From Diphasiastrum complanatum (Eukaryota; Streptophyta; Lycopodiopsida; Lycopodiales; Lycopodiaceae), in contig CM055094.1 of the NCBI GenBank assembly GCA_029204225.1, positions 19,338,702-19,402,701 of the forward strand: DNA of 64,000 nucleotides, read 5' to 3'. The notes beneath the pieces were generated by a model, which was given only the letters and a program-made list of their open reading frames with translations, was not told the origin of the DNA and made no database searches. The position numbers were made by a program, and so were the translations under genes. Shown here one piece after another: positions 37,147-48,480 of this stretch (position 1 is the stretch's first letter; each line of letters opens with the position of its first letter).

Positions 37147-37607
37147 CCACTCAAGCCTACATGCCAAACCCACGTGGTATAGCTTAGTTGGCTTGCCACA
37201 CAAGCCTATGTCTAGCCTATATGGCAGACTGCAACATACCAGCATGAACATACTAGCATCAAGCCTATGTCATGCCTATATGACCTACCACGCAAGCCTA
37301 TGATAGGCCTACATGGCTTGCCACATGGCAACTTGGGAGCCCCAGCTCTCTCTCTCTCTAGCTCCACTCAAGCCTACATGGCAGAGCTTGGTTGGCTTGC
37401 AACACAAGCCTATGGCAAGCCTATGTGGTATCCTGCGACATGCTTACGTAGGAAGCATCAGAAACATGCCATGCCTATGTGGCCTGCGACGCAAGCCTAT
37501 GGTAGGCCTGTGGTAGGCAACTTTTGAGCCCACCTATATATATATATAGATATCTAGGTCCACTCAAGCCTACGTGGCACAGGGCCCAGTTGGCTTGACA
37601 TACAAGG
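37143..37607 (-). repeat. M minisatellite, inverted copy
   Basis: Two to three units of about 200 bp in reverse, with a TA tract at about 37537-37550. Only one histone + M block is present here rather than two. Confidence 0.65.
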
Positions 37608-38055
37608 TTATGGTAGGCCTACATGGCTTGCCACATGGCAACCCTCAAGCTTGTATGATTTGCGATGTGGCATACCATTGTCATAGGTGTTTCGAAACCT
37701 CATGACAAGAAGCATGTCCTTGGGCATCAGTGTCATGAATGGAACACAGCATCGAATCCTCAAACAATTTTGTCTGGAAGTCCTCGTATACATTATCGAG
37801 GGCCTCCAATGCAGCGATATTCCACCTCACTGGATAGGGCAGATGCGTGGTCATATCTTGTGTAACCTCCCTCACAGCCCGGTACAAGGCTGCTTTCAGG
37901 ATCACAAGTTTGGTGTACCTCTGCAAGGCCCTGATGTCCCTCAACCATGGACGGCGAGGTCTTCCGCGTCTTTGCAGACGTATCGGTTCAGATGTCTGGG
38001 GACAGGACGGTTGAACAAAATGGGTAAGCCTAGCAGTTTGCTTCGTCCGAGCCAT
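37608..38055 (-). pseudogene. Histone H3-like gene, frameshifted copy
   Basis: Starts MARTKQTARLTHFVQ at 38055 and matches the first copy through helix 2 (EDFQTKLFEDSM). An 11-base deletion near 37735 removes the GKRV codons of loop 2 and shifts the frame, so translation ends at 37681 instead of in the minisatellite. By hand over the shared part I count about nine replacement and four silent differences from 18449-18907, which does not point to strong purifying selection. Leader and G array are retained upstream. Confidence 0.7.
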
Positions 38056-38383
38056 TGAGGTTGGATATCTATACCATGCGAGGACAGAGATACAGCAAAA
38101 GAGAGAGCTAAATTATCTTGTGTAATGGCGACACTGAGAACTCTAAGGGTGATATTGCTACAACGCGAGAGAGTGGCAAAGACAGGCGGGGAGAGACAGG
38201 GGCTTGCATGATGGCAATACTGGGAAAGTCAGGATGATATCGCTACGACGTGAGAGGGTGTAAGGAATAGGCCTGGGGACGACGTCGCCCCCATGATGGC
38301 GATATCAGGAATGCAGGTTGTATGGAAGCAATCAGACATGACAGCAAATTACACGAAAACCTATACAATCCCCGGGAATGGAC
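38056..38383 (-). promoter_or_regulatory. Leader of H3-like copy
   Basis: Inverted copy of 18121-18448 with the GATATC-type repeats partly changed. Confidence 0.4.
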
Positions 38384-38785
38384 TTATATAGGAGAAAAAA
38401 GTTGGCACGTGTGAATCATAGCGAAACGTGGCCCAGTCAATAGCTGACATGTGGAACCACATGTTTGTATACGCATGTGTGAAACTGCACGTCTGGATCA
38501 ACATGTGTGGGATCCCATGTGGGGACATGTGGCCGAATGGATCAACGACATGTCTTCTTGCACGTATCGGCTCGCATGTGTGGTCACGTGGCCCAATCAG
38601 TAACTGATGTGTGGTACCACACTTCTGTATCTGCATGTGTGAAACTTGCACATGTGGCCATGTGGTCGAATGGTTTGGCGACGTGTGTTCTGGCACGTGT
38701 TAGCTCGCACGTGTGGGCACATGGCCGAATGGCAGATTGACGTGTATTGTAGCACGTGTGGTGTCACACGTGTGGACGGTTGTAT
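38384..38785 (-). promoter_or_regulatory. TATA box and G-box array, inverted copy
   Basis: TATA at 38384-38390 and the array at 38405-38785. Several CACGTG boxes have changed to CATGTG compared with 17725-18105, mostly transitions at CpG, which fits decay of methylated DNA. Confidence 0.55.
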
Positions 38786-38859
38786 TACGCGCCATAGATC
38801 TGATCCGCTGTTGAATCGACGAGTGTACGGCTTGGGTTTTATTGGTTCTAGCTATATAA

Positions 38860-39075
38860 ATGTTGTTTGATCAGTTAAAACATTTCGCTAAGTTTTGGAT
38901 TTTCACTCCCTGTAGCTCTTGGTGTGTGAACCAAATGCCATTCCACCTTAAAATCACCTATTCTAGGAACATTGAGTGGTGTGTCGCTCATATGATTCTT
39001 AATTATCTCTGGATATTCTGTTTTACTAAAAATCCAAAATAGAATTTCATGATCTTCTTTAAAACCTGTTTGAAC
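38860..39075 (-). pseudogene. D gene, 3' fragment
   Basis: The end of gene D (FKEDHEILFWIF to LTEMF region) in reverse. At about 39075 it is joined directly to the spacer before D exon 1 (matching about 15650), so everything from 15670 to 17430 is deleted. A different deletion from that in the 44.9 and 57.9 kb copies. Confidence 0.5.
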
Positions 39076-39189
39076 ATGATTTGCAGATCGATAAGACTGT
39101 TTTTCTTTGATGTGAACGCTTTAGTAGATGGAAAGAAAACTTTGATGTGCAATACGATTTGCATTTACATGAGAAGTCATGTTAGTTAA

Positions 39190-40350
39190 TGGTAGAAAAT
39201 AGAATCTTGAAGTGTGGACCCCATGCGTTATGGCTATCCAACTTCTAGTTAACTACATATGTTGCTAGTGAGGTCAAGTCATCGGAGTTGTGCGGGCAGA
39301 CAATTTTCTCTCTCTTACATGGCATTTCTTAGACAGCCCTTTTGGGCCATGGAACACCTCGAATGTAAACTCCATATCATTTGAGTCTGTTTCATCTGAT
39401 GAAGCATGACGCTTCACTTGTAACGATCCTTCGTCTGTGACATAGAGTACGTGGGTGTCTTTCTTGATGTAAGCTTCACTAGGTCGACCGTTTGGTGCTT
39501 TGTAGTTGGCCCTTGTGGAGAGAATGAACTCTTTCTCTTTTGAGAAGCCGCTTGCGTGGAATCTGTTGCAATAGGCCTGGAAGTAGAGTTGGTATTCTTG
39601 GCTGGTTCTGAGGGAGTCTCCCAAGCTTTTATCTGCTAGCATCAAGTGGTCTCAAAATCGAGGTCGGTGGCTCAACTGCTGCAAAGTGACATCTATCAGA
39701 AGATAGCCCAATAAGTGGAGGTTTGCTTGTTCTTGATATAGTCATGGAGGCAGTTGGAAGCAAACTGGGCCCAGTCATAAAGGTTCTGATCGTGTAGTTT
39801 AGAATTAGCCATCATGTGTAATAAATTCATGGGGATACGCGTGATCTTGGCCTATAGCCCTATGTATATTTCGTTAGATAGGCGCACGGAGCAGCTAAGG
39901 GCTTATCATTTATGACCTCGATAAGGTAACCATTTGTTTTTTCCCATTTGTCCACTGAGGGGTCTATGTATTTGAAGTATGTTGTGGATTCAATCTTTTT
40001 TAGGGTCCTGTTGATTGTGTTTGGTCCCCTAGGGAAGCCAAATGTATTGAGGTCAGCACCAGAAATAGGGATAATATAAACAAAATTTTGGTTAGGAGGT
40101 AACATGAACTGGAAAATCTGTCGGTGTGGTTATAAGCAATATGCAATCGAAACAGGCTCTGCTAGCCACTGATCAAAAGAGGAAGTTGGAACTCTATGTG
40201 GCTCAGGAACTAGTGTGCCTCCTGGTACCAAGTGTTCATCCAAGAGATATCGAGGCTTTCCATGGTGATGTCAATTCTGTCTTGAGTTGGGTCATCAGAA
40301 CTGGAAGATGTTGTGGCAGACAGGTTCTGGACTCTGCTGATGACTCTGTT
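39190..40350 (-). pseudogene. C gene (unknown), inverted copy
   Basis: Reads from about 40350 (LSATTSSSSDDPTQD) through the MLPPNQNFVYIIP segment (40105-39860), where the poly-A site is changed to GAAAAAAC and the frame stays open to LTKYT, then the degraded middle and 39645-39274 (LADKSLGDSLRTSQ to KKCHVRERKLS). A deletion removes the FKTPTEFLV part. This copy shows best that the MLPP segment and IEVINDKPLAAPC are one frame. Confidence 0.5.
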
Positions 40351-40720
40351 GAAGGTTCGGCTCTGGTAACAGACAAGTGGAGTCTCAGCTCGGTCGTCTT
40401 TGGATGGACTCGGTTGAGTCAAATTTGTATGCAGAGTATGGACGCTCAACTCAGTCCACAGTGAATGCAGAATATGGACGCTCGACTCGGTCCACAGTGA
40501 TTGCAGAGCATGAGGGCTAGGCTCTCTGAGGAGTGTATGTAGAGTACTGCTCGGCAGTGTATGGAGACTAGAAATTTGTGGAAAACTTTGGAGGAATGTT
40601 GCTCTGATAGGATGTGGAAACGATGATTATTCCATGATGATTCAACTGATCTTGTTGGAATGATTTGAAGAGGCATATTTATGTGCATATGATTCCTTTT
40701 GGTTCAGGTTAGGTCATAAT
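40351..40720 (-). repeat. C minisatellite with copia-leader scrap, inverted
   Basis: Mirror of 13975-14390. Confidence 0.5.
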
Positions 40721-41456
40721 TTAAAAAATATTTTTCTTGATACAAGAATTGTAATTTAAAACACTTTTAAAATTTTTAAAAAAAAATTAAAAGCTATTAT
40801 TTTAATAAGTAAAAGTTCTTTTTTAGTAATTCTAATGGTTGTGTCCAATGATTTTATTTTGAATAGTATTATCATTTCATATAAGCTAATGTGCAATTAT
40901 TAATAAAAATCTATTAACAAAATTTTAGTAGCTTGATTAATTTTCTTGCAAAATACAACATTTTTTTTAGCATTACAATATCTTTATTTGAAGCATTTTA
41001 AATATGGGTATTTTTTCTATAAAACTAAAAAAAAATGGGTCTCCATGTCATTTATTTTTGTTGGGATCATCGTGTTTCATGATGAACAATCTTAGTAAAT
41101 TCTTCCCTGGTGCATCCTTGTGACACACTATTACACTCGTATTTTATTACAATCTTTGGCCTTATATACACAAGTCCTTCCATAATATTATGTTTGCTTG
41201 GTCATACTTACCTAACATCAAAAGTGAATGGTACTTTCTGTTTGATGTTTTCTGCAATTTGGAAATTGAAAATCTATCGTTATGTTCTTGCTCTTTTCTA
41301 AAACATTTCAAAGATGTCATTTCAGAAATATTTGATTATGTTCTAACAACGGACTGCAATATAATTAGAAGTATGTACCTCAGATAATCTTAGCTATTTA
41401 GGAAAAACGTCATTGAACTCTTGCTTTAAATCTTGCATTAAAAGCTGTTCTTGATG
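40721..41456. other. AT-rich stretch and gypsy-linked block, inverted, shortened
   Basis: Mirror of 12750-13970 with a deletion near 41105 that removes most of the part matching 13050-13580. No gene. Confidence 0.45.
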
Positions 41457-42410
41457 CTAATTTTTGGTGTTAAAGCATGTTAACACATTCACATCACAAT
41501 GCATATGAGATTTCAAAACAAGATGAAAAAGCTCATACTTAGAATTATGTAGTTTTTCCATAACTTCCACCGAGGAAACCATCGGTGATGGGAGTACATT
41601 AGTCTCCCCATAAATAGAGACTATCTGGTCAAACTTATCTTTAAATACAATAGTATGGTTTTTAAAATCTACTTTCAACGAATCTGATTTATCAAAAAAC
41701 CAGTCATATCTTAGGATTACATAAGTTCTATCAAGATTCATAACATGGAAGTCGAGCTGCTCAACATGATCTTGCATCCGAACCTCCAAATTAGGGACTT
41801 TCACATCCCAAACTTCTGTGTCTGACCCTGAGGCTAGAGGATCACATAATGTTGATCACTGGCCATGGTGGGCACCCGAAGCTTCTATACAAGCCGCACA
41901 TTCAAAAAGTTGTGAGTACCTCCAAAATCAAACATTATACTTATGTCTTTCCTTAGAATATTGCCTTTATCTTGAAACCATTGATTAGACTTGAAAGAAA
42001 GTGTACTGAAGTTACAAGTATATTCACAACCATTTAACAAATCGACTTTCAATTCACAACCATTTAACAAATCGACTTTCAATTTACCTGTGGGTAAATC
42101 CATCGCCATGAAACTTGATGATTTATTTTCCCTCTCGGATCTATGTTTGGCATGATGCCCAAGTTTGTTGGCAAGCAGTAGCTTCTAGTTCATCAAAAAA
42201 TAGATTTTTTATCTTATTATTTTTTGGCTTTTCATTCTTAGGCTTTTGGGCTGATTGGCTGTGCATACTCTTCCGTGAGGCAATCACGGTGCTATCGTAG
42301 GCTTTAGCTACTCGGATAGCATCTTCCAATATGGAGGACATTCCCTTTGCACTCCTTTTGGTAATCGGCTGACAATCCATACTATGAATTGCCACTGTGC
42401 CAATTTCCAA
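41457..42410 (-). pseudogene. Ty3/gypsy gag end, protease and linker, inverted copy
   Basis: Reads from 42410: lysine-rich gag end (to 42141), protease at 42109-41885 (KGNILRKDISIMFDFGGTHNF) and linker 41804-41457 that here stays open (LEVRMQDHVEQLDFHVMNLDRTY, then DWFFDKSDSLKVDFKNHTIVFK). The protease has a 30-base tandem duplication giving LKVDLLNGCE twice and keeps DFG instead of D-S/T-G. The copy at 11796-12760 has stops in the linker, this one in the gag-protease join, so the two decayed independently. Confidence 0.75.
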
Positions 42411-42890
42411 TCAAGTGACCCTAAAGTGATTATTAGAAGCCTTTTTCAAATGGAAAAAAATAGCATACACCTCTAAAAGGATACGGTTGCTAGGTCTACA
42501 AAGTACTCAACAAAAATTGCTTTTTTTTTTAAGGCTTTCAATTGCCTTAACCCAAAAAAGTAAATAGGGAAAAAGTAATGGCAAACCTAAATGCAATAAA
42601 GGAACTTCCAAAATTCCTATTCAAGAGCAAAAATTCCAAAATCCCCCCCCCCCCCCCCATTAATATAACTAGTAACATTATTCTCAAAGCATCTACGATG
42701 AGCTACAAACAACACTTGGAGAGTAAAGAATTAGGAATCTGTCAAATACTCTTGCATCTAGTATTTGGAAAGTTAGACATAATGATAGTATCATAAGAAT
42801 GAGTTAGAGAAGCTTGTGAAGCCATCCAGAGGTGTGTTGTTGTTTTATTAGTTGCCTAGATACATATCAAGCTACCCCAAATTACCACAG
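42411..42890 (-). repeat. Spacer and Z repeat with C-run, inverted
   Basis: Mirror of 11285-11795. C-run at 42643-42658, Z at 42660-42890. Confidence 0.55.
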
Positions 42891-42894
42891 ATCT

Positions 42895-43523
42895 ATTATA
42901 TGAGTTAAACACGGGTCTCCCCTTTTATCATATTTGGACAGATGTGTACAACCGGTAATTGGGTTAAAGGTAATTGTAATATTCAAAAAGTTCACCAAAT
43001 TACATGTGTTGTCATTTCCGTCTATCTAAAGGTATTTCAGGGGATAGATCCAAAAAGGATTGTCAGGTGTTCTTGGTTGAGTCTTGTCTAGGAAACGTCC
43101 AACCGTATGATTATTGATAAAGCATATATCGTCAATGTACCTGAATGAATATTTGAAGTCGTTTATAAATTTAATTTCCCCTAATCTTGCAAGCCTCTTA
43201 ATAAGCTGCATTTTCAAAAAATAAAAGTACCAATTACAAGACACTGGTGAATATGAAAAACCCATTGGTATTTTCCCGACCTGTCGCCAAGTATGATCCC
43301 CAAGTCTGATAATGCAATTGTCTATCAAATAGGAATTCCAAATGCATAAGGTATTCTTGCGGTCTATAGTATTCCATTCATATGAACCTGTATTTTTTGA
43401 AACCCATTTAAAATCATTGGTTCCAGATAGTCGTTTGTATTTGAGCAATTTGATTTTGGCAATTTTAAATGCCGAACAAATCATTTTAGTCATAATAGTA
43501 TTCAAATCGTCAATCCCGTTCAA
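42895..43523 (-). pseudogene. Penelope-like reverse transcriptase fragment, best copy
   Basis: 43523-43026 encodes 165 residues of RT core: RT fingers/palm region (MNGIDDLNTIMTKM, CIWNSYLIDNCIIRLGD at 60-76), IPMGFSYSPVSCNWYF (85-100, motif 4/B), FRYIDDICFINN (127-138, motif 5/C with the catalytic DD), then FWIYPLKYL. A TAG replaces the GAG of the other copy right after, and the frame continues with IDGNDNTCNLVNF and HLSKYDKRGD to about 42900. The order fits Penelope-like RTs. N-terminal motifs and a GIY-YIG nuclease are not visible. Catalytic residues are intact but the gene is a fragment. Confidence 0.7.
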
Positions 43524-43549
43524 AGGAATATTGCTTTTTTGGGGGTAAC

Positions 43550-43770
43550 CTAATTATTTGCTTGCTGGTTTTTTGAGTTTGTAATGCAATTTCAGGCTGA
43601 AATTTTCAGCACACAAGGCTTGTAGGAGGGCGAGTTCCTGCATCCATCTAATGTGTGGTTTCGACACAATTTGGTGCTGATTTTTTAGACTTGATACTTG
43701 CTGTTTTTTGTGTCTTTTAGGGCACATTTAGGGTTTGAAAAAGTTTATCTTCTTGGCTGGTTTTTATGGC
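43550..43770. other. Unique spacer
   Basis: About 220 bp with no repeat partner found in the window and no gene. It separates the PLE fragment from the M block and may mark an insertion or rearrangement boundary. Confidence 0.35.
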
Positions 43771-44200
43771 AAGAGATTTGAGCCCACCTACATATATATA
43801 TATAGATCTCTAGGTCCACTCAAGCCTACGTGGCACAGGGCCCAGTTGACTTGACATACAAGGTTATAGTAGGCCTACATGGCTTGCCACATGGCAACCC
43901 TCAAGCCTGCATGATTTGCCATGTGGTAGACCTACGTGGCTTGCCATGTGGTAGTGTGCGATAGGCTTCACAAATAGCAGACCAGCCTGGTTGGCTTGCC
44001 AGCCTATGATGGGCCTACGTGGCTTGCCACGTGGCTAGCCCCAAGCCTGCATGATTTGCCACATGGCAGTCATATGTGACTTGACACGTGGGCACCTATG
44101 ACAGCCTTGTTCAATCGCAGGCCTATGTGGCCTGCTACACAAGTCTATGGTAGGCCATGTGGTAAACCACACAAGCCTATGGTAGGACTATGTGGTTGTA
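43771..44200 (-). repeat. M minisatellite, variant without histone gene
   Basis: M-type words (AAGCCTACGTGG, CATGGCTTGCC, TATGGTAGG) with a TA tract at about 43793-43804. The unit order differs from 18908-19625. Near-copy at 56690-57165. Confidence 0.6.
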
Positions 44201-44665
44201 GTTGTAGTCTCAACTCGTCGTATGTTGACCTTTCTGAAATCCCTGGAATCACCGGCCATTGTACAATCTCTGGGAATGGACTTATATAGGAGAAAAAAGT
44301 TGGCACGTGTGATATCCAGCGACACGTGGCCCAGTCAGTAGCTGACATGTGGAACCACACGTTTGTATACGCATGTGTGAAACTGCACGTCTGGATCAAC
44401 ACGTGTGGAATCCCATGTGGGGACACGTGGCCGAATGGATCAGCGACATGTGTTCTTGCACGTATCGGCTCGCACGTGTGGTCACATGGCCCAATCAGTA
44501 CCTGACGTGTGGGACCACACTTCTGTATCCGCATGTGTGAAACTTGCACATGTGGCCATGTGGTCGAATGGTCTGGCGACGTGTGTTCTGGCACGTGTTA
44601 GCTCGCACGTGTGGGCACGTGGCCGAATGGCAGATTGACGTGTATTGTAGCACGTGTGGTGTCAC
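44201..44665 (-). promoter_or_regulatory. TATA box and G-box array without histone gene
   Basis: TATA 44282-44288 and array 44300-44665, with more perfect CACGTG boxes than the 38.4 kb copy. In place of the leader and histone there is about 80 bp (44201-44280) leading into M. Possible transcription from this TATA would read into M. Same arrangement at 57167-57625. Confidence 0.5.
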
Positions 44666-44759
44666 ACGTGTGGACGGTTGTATTACGCGCCATAGATCTG
44701 ATCCGTTGTTGGATCAACGAGTGTACGGCTTGGGTTTTATTGGTTCTAGCTATATAAAT

Positions 44760-45080
44760 GTTGTTTGATCAGTTAAACATTTCGCTAAGTTTTGGATTTT
44801 CACTCCCTGTAGCTCTTGGTGTGTGAACCAAATGCCATTCCACCTTAAAATCACCTATTCCAGGAACATTGAGTGGTGTGTCGCTCATATGATTCTTAAG
44901 TATCTCTGGATATTCTGTTATACTAAACATCCAAAATAGAATTTCATGATCTTCTTTAAAACCTGTTAGAAACTTGTTTCCTGTCTTTCGTCCTCTGCTG
45001 AGCTGGTAAGGTGGATCGTTTCAGATTTTTTCTCGACAGTGGAGCATATTCTGTGGGAAGATCAATATGGAGATGATATT
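44760..45080 (-). pseudogene. D gene with internal deletion
   Basis: 3' end of D (44765-44965) joined at about 44970 to the exon 1 region (QRTKDRK), leading to the start at about 45087 on the minus strand. The deletion removes about 16150-17430 of the full copy. The same join is found at 57935, so the two copies share a deleted ancestor. Confidence 0.5.
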
Positions 45081-45590
45081 TAGACATCTTAATAATTGAT
45101 AGATTAATCTAGTAGAAAACCAACTTGTTATATATCTTGTAAGCTATTAAAACTCGTCTTAATTATAAAAAAAAATTAATTGGAAAAGTTTGAAATGACC
45201 TTGGCGCTTTTTTTGATCCATCACACTCCAAGTTTCTTGCTTTATATGCAAAACCAAAGCTTTGTAGTTATGAGCAAAATAAGCAAAATATTTTTTCAAT
45301 AGATGTGTGTTGAAATTGCAAATTTCCTGAATTGCAAAACTTTGAAATAACCTTGCCACTCCATTTGATCCAACACACTCCGTATTTTCTGAATTTCAAG
45401 ATTCACGTTGGCGCTCATTGTGGTCCAAAATATTCAAAGTTTCTTGCCATGATTTTCATATCGATAAGACTGTTTTTCTTTGATGTGAACGCTTTGAGTA
45501 GATGGAAAGAAAACTTTGATGTGCAATACGATTTGCATCTACATGAGAAGTTATGTTATGGTAGAAAATAGAATCTTGAAGTATGGACCC
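45081..45590. other. C-D spacer, inverted
   Basis: Mirror of 15560-16033; no gene. Confidence 0.4.
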
Positions 45591-46700
45591 CACGCGTTGT
45601 GGCTATCCAACTTCTAGTTAACTACATACATTACTAGTGAGGTCAAGCTGCATATCATCTGAGTCTGTTTCATCTGATGAAGCATGACGCTTCGCTCGTA
45701 TCTTGGTCCTTTGCCTGGATTGTTGTGTTGGTGGTGGTTGGACTAGTGTGGTGGTGTCTTCATGTTGAGCAAAAGACTCTTCAGCAGACTGATCCGTTGT
45801 CTGTGACATAGAGGACATGGGTGTCTTTCTCGATGTAAGCTTCACTAGGCCGACCGTTTGGTGCTTTGGAGTTGGCCCTTGTGGAGAGAATGAACTCTTT
45901 CTCTTTTGACAACCCGCTTGCGTGGAATCTGTTGCAATAGGCCTGGAAGTAGAGTTGGTATTCTTGGCTGGTTCTGAGGGAGTCTCCCAAGCTATTATCT
46001 GCTTGCATCAAGGGGTCTCGAACTCGAGGTCGGTGGCTCAACTGCTACAGTGACATCTATCAGAAGATAGCCCAATAACTGGAGGTTTGCTTGTTCTTGA
46101 TATAGTCATGGAGGCAGTTGGAAGCAAACTGGGCCCAGTCATAAAGGTTCTGATTGTGTAGTCTAGAATCAACCATCATGTGGAATAGTTTCATGGGGAT
46201 ATGCATGATCTTGGACCTATAGCGCTATGTATATTTCATTAGATAGGCGCATGGAGCAGCTAAGGGCTTATCATTTATGACCTCGATACGGTAACCATCT
46301 TTTTTTTTCCACTTGTCCACTGAGGGGTCTATGTATTTGAAGTATGCTGTGGATTCAATTATTTTGAGGATCCTTTGACTGTGTTTGGTCCCCTAGGGAA
46401 GCCAAATGTATTGAGGTCAGCTCCAGAAATAGGGATAATATAAACAAAATTTTGGTTAGGAGGTAACATGAACTGGAAAATCTATCGGTGTGGTTATAAG
46501 CAATATGCAATAGAAATGGGCTCTGATAGCCACTGAAAAGAGGAAGTTGGAACTCTATGTGGCTCAGGAACTAGTGTGCCTCCTGGTACCAAGTGTTCAT
46601 CTCAGAGATATCAAGGCTTTCCATGGTGATGTCAATTATGTCTTGAGTTGGGTCATCAGAACTGGAAGATGTTGTGGCAGACATGTTCTGGACTCGGCTG
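45591..46700 (-). pseudogene. C gene (unknown), inverted copy with Gln-rich linker
   Basis: Reads from about 46690 to 45591. The LADNSLGDSLRTSQEYQLYF segment is open at 46041-45781. The next part in a shifted frame (45845-45618) encodes a Ser/Thr/Gln-rich linker with PPPTQQSRQRTK before RAKRHASSDETDSDD. That linker is deleted in 14390-15559 and 39190-40350. The upstream MLPP region is frameshifted near 46310 and 46365. Unknown function. Confidence 0.5.
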
Positions 46701-47100
46701 ATGACTCTGTTGAAGGTTTGGCTCTGGTAACAGACAAGTGGAGTCTCGGCGCGATCGACTGTGGAGGGCTTCGGATCGGTCGACTTTTGATGGACTCGGC
46801 TCAGTCAACTTTGTATGTAGAGTATGGACGCTCATCTCGTTCCACAGCGAATGCAGAGTATGTACACTCAGCTCGGTCCACGGTGATTGTAGAGTACGGG
46901 GGCGCGGCTCTATGAGCACTGTATGTAGAGTATTGCTCGGCAGTGTATGGAGAATAGAAATTTGTGGAAAAATTTGGAGCAATGTCGCTCTGATAGGATG
47001 TGGAAACAATGATGTTTTTTCGCGATAACGTACTAGTAGAGAGATTTCAACCCAAATCGGTGTTGAATGTGTGGTTTTAACAAGCTCCAGTAGCACTACC
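46701..47100 (-). repeat. C minisatellite, inverted
   Basis: CCGAGC array on the minus strand with three CCATACT-type units. Confidence 0.6.
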
Positions 47101-48480
47101 CCTCAGCATTCTCATGCTAGATGTGACGATTTTTGTGTAATGTAGCAAGTCTCGGCAACTTAGGATTTTTGAAAATGGATGATGATGGCATTCTGGATCC
47201 GTGGTGGATGTATGCAGATGGTGTCCAAGGATGCGAAGGAGTAATCAAGCACGGTCGTAGCTAATGATAGATCGCCACTAAAAGATGGAAAATCGATCCT
47301 TTGAAGCTATAGCTTTTCAAAGCTTATGAATTCCATTTCCATGCTTGAAGAAGGAAGTGCCAGCATCAAATCTTCTCCCATCAGAGTTTGTTTTCATTTC
47401 CTAAAAAGCATGCATGGCAACATGGCAGTAAAGCGTGATATTGTGAATTTTTGTAATGTTCTACAACATTTGCTTACATACATAGTTACACCAAATGAGA
47501 AAATTAAGGACCTAGATTCTTAAAGAGTTTTATGAGGTTGAAGTTCTAGTTTTTCTACAAATCAACTTACTCTGAAAGTTTCTTTTTGGTGGAAATGATG
47601 CTATTTATACCAAGTGTAGGCTAATTCATAATGGCAAAGATCGAGTTCACAGCTCACCATGATTATGATCATTTGCAAGTAGCCTATTATAAGCAAATTG
47701 TGCTGCATTTTCGTGTTATCTTAGCACATTTGAATGTAGCTTGTGATATTATCGGTTCGATATTCTAGTAGCTTTTTTGCACCATTAGAGGTAAGAGAAA
47801 GAGAGCACAATCAGATAATGATGCAATAGGTTGGTCCGGTATCTCCAATTTCTAGGAATTTGGGCATGAAGACAATCCGGCTCGAATCATGCACAGAAAA
47901 ATTGATGAGTGTTTGCCATCTTGTTTGCATGTATGTGATGATTTTTGTTGTTTAATTATATCGATGTCGATTGAAACTATGATAGCTTCCTGGTTGTCAT
48001 TCGTAATATTAAAAGTTTTTTTTCACCTTATCTTGGGGCAAGTTTACAAATAGCAAGGTAACAAATTGGGACTCGGCAAGAACTCACTCCAAATGACTTT
48101 TTGAGCTTCACTAACTTGTTCTAATGAATTTATCATTGTGTCTAACTTGCCATATACCAGTTTTATAAGCATTTGCTTGATCCTTTACTCTTAAATGCAC
48201 CATAATGGTACCCCCCTTTGCATGTGCCATAGTTCTAGAGCTCTACAATTAACAATGTATACACATGTATGGAAGTTTTCAAGACATACTGATTTTTTTG
48301 CATCCACTTGTCTTTAAGCTTAATCATGTTCTTTGTAGTTCCTGAAGAAGTCTTGAAAGTTTGAATCTTGTGTGTTAAGCCAAGTGTTCTTGTAGTTCAT
48401 CATAGATGCTTGGAGTTGATTATTGGCCACCTCCAAGGACATAGCCTTGAAAAAATTTGTCTAGGCCCCTTCATTTTTTA
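47101..48480. repeat. B end, spacer and Z-related repeat, inverted
   Basis: Mirror of about 30060-30820 with B end at 47101-47470, spacer to about 47830, then B/Z-related repeat 47920-48210. 48210-48480 has no partner before 32 kb but recurs at 59220-59470. No gene found. Confidence 0.45.
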
